Assembly: GCA_040772225.1 (NCBI GenBank)
Contig: JAXGYO010000008.1
Coordinates: forward strand, 1 to 31,910
DNA: 31,910 bases
Reading direction: 5' to 3'
Source: JAAYED01 sp040772225
GTDB taxonomy: Bacteria; Chloroflexota; Anaerolineae; UBA1429
The position numbers and the translations under genes are program-made. Below are positions 15,481 through 22,908 of the stretch, one piece after another (position 1 is the first letter of the stretch; the number at the start of each line of letters is the position of its first letter). A model generated the notes under the pieces. It made no database searches. It worked only from the letters and a program-made list of their open reading frames with translations, and was not told the DNA's origin.

Positions 15481-16563
15481 CTATTCTGTGCTAGAGGCAA
15501 CGGGCTTTGGCCGCGCCACAATGTAGGCATAGTCGCTGCTCAGTTCCCCTGATTCGATCAGGGCATCCTCGATGTTCATGAGCATTCTGACCAAGCCTTG
15601 TGAGGCTTCGTCTGTCGTGAAATTCCCGGCAATGCCCGCCAGCAGGAACTGGATGATGTTGCCGCCCCAGTCCTTACGCTCGACAATATCAAAGTACCGC
15701 TCCAGGACCGCGACGATATCTCCCGACCGGACAGCCTCCGAAGGATCCACCGCAGCCACATCCCGTGCTGAGGGAAACATCACCTTCACCTTCTCAGCGG
15801 CGGCACCATCCTTACTGGCACGACGAGCCTGGATGCGCCTCTGTATCACGCCCAGAAGGTCGCCGTCGCGAAGCTTGTCGATGGCGCGGGCTATCACCCA
15901 CCCTAGCCCTTTTCCTCTCAAGCCGCGAGCCGCGTCCCGTGCCACTTGCTCAGGCATCAGTCGCCTGTACCTCTCCGGAAGCAGTTGGAGGCAAAGATCG
16001 GCGATCTCCTTTTGACGATCAGGGAACTGGAACCTGCTCGGTCCAACGTACTCGTTCAGCACGAACAAGCCTCCTGGCTTTAGTGCCGCGCTTATCTGCT
16101 CGCAGACGTGCTCCAGGGCATCGAAATGATGCATCGAGGCGTTCGCCCAGACGGCGTCATATGACAGAGTCGGAAGAACCAGCTTGTTCGCATCAGCGAC
16201 AGCATACGAGATGCTAGAGAACCCGCGCTCTTCCGCGAGGCGCCTAGCCTCGTTAAGCGACCCCTCCGCAACATCGTATGCATCGCAGGACTCAAAAGCG
16301 CCCAACTCCGCGAGAGAGCGCTCCAGAGCGCCGCTGCCACATCCGAGCGATAACATGCGAGAGACGGGCAGGCGATCATGGTAATAGGATTTCAGCGTGT
16401 GTTGTATCCACCCAACCTCGGAGCTACCGGATATCCGCTCATTGATGTGCTGCTGGATAGCTGGTCCGGCTTCCCACCATGCCAGGCCAGCACTCCGGCC
16501 CCCGAACTCCACCGTGTGTTCGCTCCATCGCTTTGCCGTCTTCTCTATTCGTGATGGCGACAT
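15481..16563 (-). CDS. Class I SAM-dependent methyltransferase
   Basis: The 360-residue product carries a class I methyltransferase fold: motif I LSLGCGSG (71-78), an acidic residue after strand 2 (Asp97), motif with YDAVWANASMHH (135-146) and LKPGGLFVLNEYVGP (161-175). The C-terminal 170 residues are additional and probably bind substrate. The LNEYVGPSRFQ segment resembles methyltransferases often found in polysaccharide or glycan gene clusters, but no such genes are nearby. I use the ATG at 16563 (GGAG 4 nt upstream); a GTG directly before it is the alternative. Codon use is less GC-rich than in neighbours, which suggests transfer. It lies between the HEPN-like gene and the remnant of a second copy of that gene. 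Confidence 0.88.
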   Translation of the reverse strand: MSPSRIEKTAKRWSEHTVEFGGRSAGLAWWEAGPAIQQHINERISGSSEVGWIQHTLKSYYHDRLPVSRMLSLGCGSGALERSLAELGAFESCDAYDVAEGSLNEARRLAEERGFSSISYAVADANKLVLPTLSYDAVWANASMHHFDALEHVCEQISAALKPGGLFVLNEYVGPSRFQFPDRQKEIADLCLQLLPERYRRLMPEQVARDAARGLRGKGLGWVIARAIDKLRDGDLLGVIQRRIQARRASKDGAAAEKVKVMFPSARDVAAVDPSEAVRSGDIVAVLERYFDIVERKDWGGNIIQFLLAGIAGNFTTDEASQGLVRMLMNIEDALIESGELSSDYAYIVARPKPVASSTE

Positions 16564-16793
16564 CACTCTCCGCCTTTCAACTCAGTCTTTGGCAGTGCGC
16601 GACCGTTTGCCCCGGTCTACTGATGAGCATCGTCCACAGATGACAGTTGCTGATCCGTGGCAGCGAGTTGGCTAAAGAAACGTACTTCGCACTCCAAAGA
16701 CTACGCCCAGCAGCCCGGGACCGCACCATTGTTTCTGCTCGAGATAATGGCTTACTTTGCCATTGTGATACAGCAAAACAAGAAGTGGGGCAA

Positions 16794-16806
16794 GGGGGAA
16801 ACCCCC
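16794..16806 (-). terminator. Possible terminator of the nuclease/HEPN-like unit
   Basis: On the minus strand GGGGG-TTT-CCCCC, followed by TTG and a T-rich stretch (CTTCTTGTTTT), lies about 50 bp beyond the stop at 16858. The T-tract is interrupted, so efficiency is doubtful. Confidence 0.4.
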
Positions 16807-16857
16807 AAGAACCGCACGAGCGTCGAAATGACGCGGCCGTCGCGGCTTTGCGCCGCC

Positions 16858-17784
16858 TCATTCCGGCAGCTCCGGCCAGAGCAGCGCGATGGCGAAGAGA
16901 CAGAGGACGCTGCGGGCCTGGTAGGTCTTTTCGTAAGCCTCGGCGTGGGCGATGGTGTTGCGCTGCCGGCGGATCAGGTGCGCCATGTCGATAGCGTCGC
17001 GCGGCAACAGTTCATAGTCGGCTGCCTGCTGGATCAGATCGTAGAGGTCTGCCGTCCGATCGCTCTCAGGCAGACCCAGCAGCATGCGAAGCTGATCCTC
17101 CAGCAGCCGGCCGACCTTGAGAGGCAGGTGGTTGGAGATGTCGAGCATATCGAGCACCGGCGCAAAGGTGCTGTCGTTGCCGGTGGCCTCCAGCGCCATC
17201 TGTTTGAGTTGCGCCTGCAGATCTGTGTCGCGGCTGCGCGCCACCAGCTGCGCCTGGAGGCCGGCCAGGGCCTCGCGTGCCGCCGCCAACTCCTTTTCGG
17301 TGGCCTCTCGCCTGGCAGCGGCGCCGCGGGCCTCCCGGCGCAGGTCCGCGATCTGCGCCTCCGTCAGGGCGCGAATCGACACCAGCTGACTGCGCGCCTC
17401 GTCGAGCTGGCGCATCAGTTCCGCCTGCTCAGTTCCGGCCCGGTCGAGGTCTTCATCGATGATGATATCCACCGAGGCGTTAAGCGCCTCGCGCAGGCCG
17501 GCGTTTTCGCCCTCCAGCTCAGTGATGCGCTGCTGCAACGCCTCCAGCGAGGGCGCCGGCTCGGACGGCACCGGCCGCACACGAGACGCGGTACCCAGCT
17601 CCTCGCCGAACTCGGCCACCAGCGCGTCCCAGACCGCTTTGCTGCGCGGGTACACCCAGCAGCGGCGCTCGGGATCCCAGCGATAGCCGCGGATCACCTT
17701 GGCCCGCTCCTTGATATTGGGATGGATGAACAGCAGGAACTCGGTCTCGGTGGCGGTCAGCGTCGGTTTGTTCGAGTAGAGCAT
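16858..17784 (-). CDS. Coiled-coil protein with HARP-like N-terminus and HEPN-like C-terminus
   Basis: The 308-residue protein has three parts. Residues 12-62 contain RWDPERRCWVYP, the signature of the small HARP/SMARCAL1-like module found in helicases and integrases. Residues 78-195 form a long Ala/Glu/Arg-rich coiled coil. Residues 205-308 are helical and contain RNTIAH (275-280), an R-N-x3-H motif typical of HEPN ribonucleases. Assignment to HEPN is based on this motif and helical content only. The gene lies 30 bp downstream of the PD-(D/E)XK nuclease gene on the same strand, so the pair is probably an operon and possibly a defence or toxin module. AAGGA lies 10 nt before the ATG. Its last 19 codons are duplicated at 15373. 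Confidence 0.75.
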   Translation of the reverse strand: MLYSNKPTLTATETEFLLFIHPNIKERAKVIRGYRWDPERRCWVYPRSKAVWDALVAEFGEELGTASRVRPVPSEPAPSLEALQQRITELEGENAGLREALNASVDIIIDEDLDRAGTEQAELMRQLDEARSQLVSIRALTEAQIADLRREARGAAARREATEKELAAAREALAGLQAQLVARSRDTDLQAQLKQMALEATGNDSTFAPVLDMLDISNHLPLKVGRLLEDQLRMLLGLPESDRTADLYDLIQQAADYELLPRDAIDMAHLIRRQRNTIAHAEAYEKTYQARSVLCLFAIALLWPELPE

Positions 17785-17814
17785 GGGCAGAAAGTCCTTT
17801 GGCTAGATGGGCGG

Positions 17815-18807
17815 TCAGCTGTCAAAGACCCAGGGATAGCGGGAACGGATGTAGTCTGCCCAGGGTTGCAGGGCAGAAAAGGAACACGCAGGAAAGGAAC
17901 CGAACAGCGACTCGGTGGCAACGCTCTGGAAACGCTCGGGTGGGAGCACCAGCCCGGACCAGATCGCCGTGGCGCTGGCGCCGAAACCGCGCAGCGCGGG
18001 CGACGTAACCCGTGCGAAATTACGGTTGTGCGCCGGTGCGATGTGCAGCAGGGTTACCTGATCCGCGCCAAGCTCGTGAGCCAACTCCATCTCGTGCGCC
18101 AGCAACTGCTGCCGCAAGAACTGGTAGAACGGCTCGAAGAAGAGTGACGCGAACCCGGCCTCGCGCAGCATGCCCTTGTCCAGCGGACAATCGTCACGCT
18201 CGTAAAGCCAGCGGTAGATCGTCGTGCGGTCCTTGCCGCTTTTCGCATAGCGCAGGTTGGTACTGCCGTACGATTCCGTGTATTTCCACTCGATCAGCAC
18301 CACCTGCACCGCGCCGTCGGTGCAACGAAAGCGAACGATCGCGTCTGTGCTCGTATAGTTGGCGCCACGGGTGCGCACGCCGTTCCGGCACACCTCGTGC
18401 AGATAGTTGCAGGCGCCGATCCACTCGTGGCCCACGTACAGGCCATCCTCGACCGGCAGCATCTCTGAAATATCCGGATAAAACGGCCGTAGAAGTGCCG
18501 CCAGGGCATCCGGCTGGTCGGCGAAGGGAAAGAGGAAATTCACGCAACAGACTTGCGAGTCGCACAGATGCACGCTGGGCCGCCGGTCACGACCGTCATG
18601 CCACTTGATGGCATTACGGGCAAAGTACGCTGTCACGCTGTCGCGGATACCCTTGTACAGGTTTTTCTCGGCATAGTCACGGGGCAGACACACGGGCCGG
18701 AACTTGCGGCGATACTCGCCCGGCTGACGCGCGGCATCTGTGAGATAGTCGGTGTCCGCCTTCCACCGGATATAGCGCGCCTTCTCAGCCTCCAGGAACC
18801 TCCCCAT
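17815..18807 (-). CDS. PD-(D/E)XK nuclease, resembling PGN_0703-type restriction endonucleases
   Basis: The 330-residue protein contains a nuclease core with Asp155 (YTSTDAIVRF) and Glu173-x-Lys175 (LIEWKYTES), spaced as in PD-(D/E)XK enzymes; a possible upstream acid is Glu128 (HEWIGACNYL). The overall layout, including CDSQVCCVNFLFP and EWKYTESYG, resembles the putative restriction endonuclease family known as PGN_0703, which is from memory. Nothing indicates a membrane or export signal, so it should act on cytoplasmic DNA. No cognate DNA methylase is evident; the methyltransferase at 15481 lacks DNA-methylase motifs. The ribosome-binding site before the ATG at 18807 is weak. It is the first gene of a pair with the HEPN-like protein gene. 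Confidence 0.8.
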   Translation of the reverse strand: MGRFLEAEKARYIRWKADTDYLTDAARQPGEYRRKFRPVCLPRDYAEKNLYKGIRDSVTAYFARNAIKWHDGRDRRPSVHLCDSQVCCVNFLFPFADQPDALAALLRPFYPDISEMLPVEDGLYVGHEWIGACNYLHEVCRNGVRTRGANYTSTDAIVRFRCTDGAVQVVLIEWKYTESYGSTNLRYAKSGKDRTTIYRWLYERDDCPLDKGMLREAGFASLFFEPFYQFLRQQLLAHEMELAHELGADQVTLLHIAPAHNRNFARVTSPALRGFGASATAIWSGLVLPPERFQSVATESLFGSFPACSFSALQPWADYIRSRYPWVFDS

Positions 18808-19026
18808 GCCCTGCCTGCCTCTCTCAAGACAATGACGCTTACGACCAAAGCGATACTATCCCTGTCAGGTGAGCGCTGTCAAGCGTCCTCAAAGGACGGG
18901 CATGACGCACTCTACGGGAAACCGCATACCCTGTCGCGCAGTACAGGGCGCCAGGCAGAGGGCGCACCCCGCTTCAGCCAGCCCCCGAGTCCGGGAGATT
19001 GCGTGACCTTGGGCCCAGGGTCTAGG

Positions 19027-19054
19027 GCGGGGCAGGCGCCCCGCGCCCCCTCAG
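19027..19054. repeat. Inverted partial copy of the ~192-bp repeat
   Basis: The reverse complement reads CTGAGGGGGCGC-GGGGCGCC-TGCCCCGC, matching the CTGACGGGGCGC... segment of the units at 13.4-13.8 kb with one difference. It is self-complementary at its centre. Confidence 0.6.
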
Positions 19055-19123
19055 AGTGCAGTACGATCACTGCCGCCCCGCGCCTCGGCAGAGCGAGTCT
19101 CGCACCGCCCAGTCTCTGGTCGA

Positions 19124-19210
19124 TCTGTCATCTGCAATCTGTCATCTGCAATCTGCCATCTGCAATCTGCCATCTGCAATCTGCATTCCCAAACCTGCCA
19201 ACCTGCAACC
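19124..19210. repeat. Heptamer array (TCTGCAA/TCTGCCA), then CCTGCAA
   Basis: Nine or so heptamers alternate between TCTGCAA and TCTG(T/C)CA, making an effective 14-bp period, followed by two CCTGC(C/A)A units. It ends 8 bp before the -35 of the next gene. Confidence 0.85.
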
Positions 19211-19218
19211 TCGCCCCC

Positions 19219-19247
19219 TTGACACCCCCTCCCCTCTGGGGCATCAT
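19219..19247 (+). promoter_or_regulatory. Sigma-70-like promoter of the G1P dehydrogenase operon
   Basis: A perfect TTGACA is followed, after 17 bp, by CATCAT (four of six -10 bases). The predicted start is about 27 nt before the coding region. Confidence 0.45.
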
Positions 19248-19280
19248 CACCCTGTTCGACGACCCCGCCGGAGGTGACAC

Positions 19281-20537
19281 TTGCCTGTTGAAACACAGAC
19301 CATCGGCCCGGATGCGCCCGGCGCGCTCCTCAGGTGGATCGAGACTAATCCGTATACCGAGTATACGATCATCTGCGACGACCGCACCTGGCCCGTGCTG
19401 GGCGCCGCCGTCGAGGCGCGGCTTCGGGTCGCAGGCCTGCCGGTGCACACCATCCGTCTCGCGGGCCCGGAGGTCGTCGCCGACGAGACGCGCATCGTCG
19501 AGATCCTGCTCCAGGCCGGTCCCCCGGCCGGACGGGTGTTCATCGCCGTGGGCGCGGGCACGCTCTGCGACCTGACGCGTTTTGCCAGCCACCGCAGCGG
19601 CCGGCCCTTTGTTTCGCTCCCCACCGCACCTTCGGTGGACGCCTACACCTCCATGAACGCCCCGCTGGTGATCCGCGGCCTCAAGGTGACCATCGACGCC
19701 CAGCAGCCGCTGGCGGTGTTCGCGGACATCGACGTCCTCTGCGCCGCGCCGCCGCAGATGATCGGCGCGGGCGCCGGGGACGTGCTGGGCAAGTTCACCG
19801 CCCTGGCCGACTGGCGGCTGGCCGCCATACTATGGGATGAGGAGATCGACGAAGGCATCGTCGCGGACATGGATGCCGCGGTGCGCGCGGTGGCCGGCGC
19901 CGCCGAGGGGATCGGCCGCCGCGAGCCGGACGCCATCGCCACATTGATGCGCGCGCTGCTGGACTCGGGATCGGCCATGGCGCGCTGGCGCAACTCGCGC
20001 CCTGCCTCCGGGTCGGAGCACCACCTCTCGCATTACTGGGAGACGATGCGCCTGCTGCGCGGCCAGCCGGCGCTGTTGCACGGCGCCAAGGTCGGGGTGG
20101 GGAGCGTGCTGATGGCCCGCGCCTATGAGCGCCTGCGCGGGATGACGCGCGAACAGGCGGCGACCCGGTTGGCGGCCACGCCCGAGCCGGACGCCGAGGC
20201 CGAGCGCGCGACGATCCGCGCCGGCTATGGTGTGATCGCTGACGAGGTCATGTCGGCGCAAGGAGACCTCCTGCCCCTGGCGCCCGAGCGCTGGGCGCGC
20301 TTGCAGCAGGATATTCTCACGCAATGGGACGCCATCCAGGCGATCGCCGCCGATGTGCCCGCGCCGGAGGAAATGGCCGGGATGCTGCGTGCCGCAGGCG
20401 CGCCTGTGGAGCCCGCCGTACTGGGCCTGACGGCCGAAGAGGTCGCCGCCGGCCTGCGCTACAGCCACTATATCCGCGACCGGTTCACCGTGCGCCGCCT
20501 GGAGGCCGCGCTCGGTCTGGACCTCACCCGATTCTGA
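19281..20537 (+). CDS. sn-glycerol-1-phosphate dehydrogenase (AraM/EgsA-like)
   Basis: The 418-residue protein belongs to the iron-containing alcohol dehydrogenase/dehydroquinate synthase superfamily, G1P dehydrogenase branch. Seen: VGAGTLCDLTR (90-100), SLPTAPSVDAYTS (112-124), GAGAGD with Asp167, GSEHHLSHYWE with His247/His248, and LLHGAKVGVG with His268, matching the Asp-His-His metal site. Known members reduce dihydroxyacetone phosphate to sn-glycerol-1-phosphate, the archaeal-type lipid stereoisomer, using NAD(P)H. It starts at TTG 19281: GGAGGTG lies 4-5 nt upstream and no ATG fits. The racemase-family gene follows after 11 bp, so the two form an operon. Whether it serves lipid or other metabolism cannot be told. 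Confidence 0.9.
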   Translation: MPVETQTIGPDAPGALLRWIETNPYTEYTIICDDRTWPVLGAAVEARLRVAGLPVHTIRLAGPEVVADETRIVEILLQAGPPAGRVFIAVGAGTLCDLTRFASHRSGRPFVSLPTAPSVDAYTSMNAPLVIRGLKVTIDAQQPLAVFADIDVLCAAPPQMIGAGAGDVLGKFTALADWRLAAILWDEEIDEGIVADMDAAVRAVAGAAEGIGRREPDAIATLMRALLDSGSAMARWRNSRPASGSEHHLSHYWETMRLLRGQPALLHGAKVGVGSVLMARAYERLRGMTREQAATRLAATPEPDAEAERATIRAGYGVIADEVMSAQGDLLPLAPERWARLQQDILTQWDAIQAIAADVPAPEEMAGMLRAAGAPVEPAVLGLTAEEVAAGLRYSHYIRDRFTVRRLEAALGLDLTRF

Positions 20538-20548
20538 GGAGGAATCCC

Positions 20549-21220
20549 ATGCCTACCGTCGCCGCCGTCTATACGTCCATGAACATCATCCCGTCCATCC
20601 AGGCGCTGTTCGATGAACTGCTGCCGGACGTGCGCCTGATCAATATCGCCGATTCGGCATTGATCCAGGATGTCATCGCCGCCAACGAGGTGACCGAGTC
20701 CGTGATCCGCCGGCTGGTGCACTACTGGCAGGCCGCTGAGCAGACCGGTGCCGATCTGATCTTTAACACGTGCTCGTCCGTGGGCGAGATCGTCGCCCTG
20801 GGCCAGCATTTTGTGAACACGCCCATCATCCAGATCGACCACGCCATGGCCGAGTTGGCCGTGCGCAACAGCGGGGCATCCATCGGGGTGCTGGCGACGC
20901 TGCCGACGACGCTGGGTCCGACGGTGCGCCTGGTGCGCCGCAAGGCTGAAGAGGCCGGCACCAGCGTGAGAGTGTTCGAAGGATTGGCCGAGGGGGCTTA
21001 CGAGCAACTGGTGAACGGCAACGGCGCCGAGCATGACCACCGCATCCTGGCGGCGGCCGAGAACCTCGTGGGGCGCGTGGACCTGTTCCTGCTGGCCCAG
21101 GCCTCCATGGGACGCATGCAGGGCGCCCTGGCCGCGGCCACCAACCGCCCCGTGCTCACGAGTCCAAGGCTGGGGGTGGAGGCGGTCGCGCGCAAGCTGG
21201 AGGATCTACGAGTCGTCTAG
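20549..21220 (+). CDS. Asp/Glu/hydantoin racemase-family protein with a single conserved Cys
   Basis: The 223-residue product matches the aspartate/glutamate racemase fold: an N-terminal half with FNTCSSVGE (Cys75 as one catalytic Cys) and LATLPTTLGPTV in the second domain's phosphate or carboxylate loop. The second catalytic Cys, normally in a GCT/GC-type motif, is replaced in LLAQASMGRM, so two-base racemisation is unlikely. It may act as an isomerase, decarboxylase or lyase in the same fold. Start: ATG 20549 preceded by GAGGAGG. It lies 11 bp after the G1P dehydrogenase gene and is probably co-transcribed. Confidence 0.85.
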   Translation: MPTVAAVYTSMNIIPSIQALFDELLPDVRLINIADSALIQDVIAANEVTESVIRRLVHYWQAAEQTGADLIFNTCSSVGEIVALGQHFVNTPIIQIDHAMAELAVRNSGASIGVLATLPTTLGPTVRLVRRKAEEAGTSVRVFEGLAEGAYEQLVNGNGAEHDHRILAAAENLVGRVDLFLLAQASMGRMQGALAAATNRPVLTSPRLGVEAVARKLEDLRVV

Positions 21221-21231
21221 GCCCTGGCGCG

Positions 21232-21266
21232 AGGTCGAAGGTCAAAGGTCAAAGGTCGAAAGTCGG
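21232..21266. repeat. Heptamer array GGTC(A/G)AA, left flank of the four-helix-bundle gene
   Basis: Five consecutive units (GGTCGAA, GGTCAAA, GGTCAAA, GGTCGAA, AGTCGGA) just after the racemase-family gene. An inverted counterpart lies at 21955-21990. Confidence 0.8.
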
Positions 21267-21435
21267 AGCATAAGGGCTGCTTGAGAGTACGACCTACAGC
21301 GACGCGGCGGGTGGGGGACCTGGGGTGGTGTGACGAGCCAGGACTTGACCCGAGTCGGTGCGGAGTTGTCAAAGAGCAGGTGATCGCTGTCTGGCAAGTC
21401 GATGCCGCTAGCAAGTGATGTTCGGGAGAGCACAG

Positions 21436-21879
21436 ATGCCAACAATTAAGCGCTTCGAGGATGTCGAGGCCTGGAAAACGGGGCGCCTGCTTGCTCAGCG
21501 CATCTACGCGCTGACCGACGCGGGCCACTGGAGTCGGGACTTTGCACTCAAGGACCAGATCCGGCGTTCGTCGATATCAATTATGTCGAATATCGCAGAA
21601 GGGTTCGAAACCGGATCCGACCCGCAATTTGCCAGGTACCTCGCGTATGCAAAAGGATCCGCGGGCGAGCTCCGCGCACAGCTGTATGTCGCCTTCGATG
21701 CGCACTATGTTGACGAGGAGTCGTTCAAGAGCCTGCGTGAATTGGCGGAGCAATGCAGCAGGCAGTTGTATGGCCTGATCGCCTACTTACAGACGGGCCA
21801 GGGTACGCGCCGCGTGAAGGACGATGCGGGCATCTATCCTGAGGACCAAGATGGCCCAGGCTGGCGGCGACACTTTTGA
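21436..21879 (+). CDS. Four-helix-bundle protein (23S rRNA intervening-sequence/S23 type)
   Basis: The 147-residue protein is a member of the four-helix-bundle (IVP/S23) family: it opens with IKRFEDVEAWKTGR, then FALKDQIRRSSISIMSNIAEGFE (written here only as landmarks around residues 37-59) and GSAGELRAQLYVA (76-88). Known relatives are encoded in 23S rRNA inserts of some bacteria and, as the Avd protein, in diversity-generating retroelements, but free-standing copies are common and of unknown role. The ATG at 21436 has GGGAG upstream with a good spacer. The C-terminal 25 residues are charged and variable. The gene is flanked by inverted heptamer arrays. Confidence 0.87.
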   Translation: MPTIKRFEDVEAWKTGRLLAQRIYALTDAGHWSRDFALKDQIRRSSISIMSNIAEGFETGSDPQFARYLAYAKGSAGELRAQLYVAFDAHYVDEESFKSLRELAEQCSRQLYGLIAYLQTGQGTRRVKDDAGIYPEDQDGPGWRRHF

Positions 21880-21954
21880 CCATTCGACCCAGAGACTGTC
21901 CGGCTCGAGACGGTCACAAACAAAACGGCAGTCTATGGCGAACGAGCCGTAAGA

Positions 21955-21990
21955 TCCGACCTTTGACCTTCGACCTTTGACCTTTGACCA
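21955..21990. repeat. Heptamer array TTGACCT, right flank of the four-helix-bundle gene
   Basis: Five units (CGACCTT/TTGACCT type), the reverse complement of the array at 21232-21266. It ends 18 bp before the PAP2 start. Confidence 0.8.
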
Positions 21991-22008
21991 CTACACAGGG
22001 AGCGACAA

Positions 22009-22908
22009 GTGCCCTCTTTCATCTTGGATCGCGGCGTAGAATGGGTTCTTTGGGTTCAGCGCTTTAGCCCCGCGCTGGACGGCGTTATGTCGACCATTAC
22101 GCTCTTTGGCGAGGCGGTCGGCATCGTGCTGGTGCTGTCGCTGCTGTACTGGGGCCTGGATCGGCGCCTGGCGGTGCGGCTCGTCCTGCTCTTTGCACTG
22201 TCGCTGTTTATCAACACGTGGGCCAAGAACCTGGTGATGCAGCCGCGCCCCTTCCAGTACGACCCGCGCGTGCTGCAACTCGACCACGCCACCGGAGGCG
22301 GCCTGCCCAGCGGCCACACGCAGGCGGCGGTCGTGGTGTGGGGATATATCGCGCTATGGGTGCGCAAGCGCTGGGCGACGATCCTGGCCGTGGCACTGAT
22401 GATCCTGGTGCCCCTCTCGCGCATGTACCTGGGGATGCACTTTCCTACCGATCTGCTGGGCGGCTACCTGCTGGGAGGCCTGCTCCTGTGGGCATTTTAC
22501 CGGCTGGAGCCTGCCGCGACGCGCTGGCTCAGCGAGGTCACGCCGCCCTGGCGCATCGCGCTCACGGCGGTGCTGCCCGCGCTGCTGCTCTGGTCGCTGG
22601 CCGGTGCCGACGCGAACGCCATAGCGGGCGCGCTGGTGCTCCTCGGGGGCGGGCTGGGCTATCACCTGCTCTGGCCGCCCGCCCGGGATGAGATGGGCGG
22701 CTCGGCGCCGCAGCGCGTGTTGCGCTGGCTGGTGGGCCTCGGCGCCACGGCGCTGCTGGCACTGGGGATCATGGCGCTGCCCAACGTGCTGGCGCTCATC
22801 GGTTTTGTGCTGCTGGGCGTCTGGATCACCGTTGGGACGCCGTGGCTCTTTGTGCGGCTGGGGCTGGCGCGCCAGCGGCCGCTGCGCAGGAGGCGCTCGG
22901 CCCGATGA
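22009..22908 (+). CDS. PAP2-family membrane phosphatase
   Basis: The 299-residue protein has about seven hydrophobic helices and the three PAP2 acid-phosphatase motifs: Lys73...Arg80-Pro81 (KNLVMQPRP), PSGH (100-103) and SR-x5-H-x3-D (Arg138, His144, Asp148). Family members remove phosphate from lipid pyrophosphates or phosphatidate on the outer side of the inner membrane; undecaprenyl-pyrophosphate or a phosphatidate-like lipid are possible substrates. The start is GTG 22009, with GGGAG 7 nt upstream. The C-terminal third adds further helices beyond the catalytic core. Its stop overlaps the next start (ATGA), which suggests translational coupling. Confidence 0.9.
   Translation: MPSFILDRGVEWVLWVQRFSPALDGVMSTITLFGEAVGIVLVLSLLYWGLDRRLAVRLVLLFALSLFINTWAKNLVMQPRPFQYDPRVLQLDHATGGGLPSGHTQAAVVVWGYIALWVRKRWATILAVALMILVPLSRMYLGMHFPTDLLGGYLLGGLLLWAFYRLEPAATRWLSEVTPPWRIALTAVLPALLLWSLAGADANAIAGALVLLGGGLGYHLLWPPARDEMGGSAPQRVLRWLVGLGATALLALGIMALPNVLALIGFVLLGVWITVGTPWLFVRLGLARQRPLRRRRSAR

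Larger units (their letters stand above)
18808..19280. other. Divergent spacer with heptamer array and G1P dehydrogenase promoter
   Basis: This 473-bp region separates the divergent nuclease and G1P dehydrogenase genes. It contains an inverted partial copy of the 13.3-kb tandem unit (19027-19054), the longest heptamer array of the window (19124-19210) and a promoter (19219-19247). No coding sequence is recognisable; the frame overlapping it only repeats with the array. Confidence 0.6.

Noticed and set aside
15481..16563. The methyltransferase as the DNA-modifying partner of the nuclease at 17815.
   Set aside because: It has a small-molecule/glycan-type class I fold and lacks the DPPY/NPPY or PC motifs of DNA methylases.
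21232..21990. An insertion sequence around the four-helix-bundle gene.
   Set aside because: There is no transposase, and similar short-unit arrays occur singly at many other spacers, so the inverted pair alone is not enough to call a mobile element.
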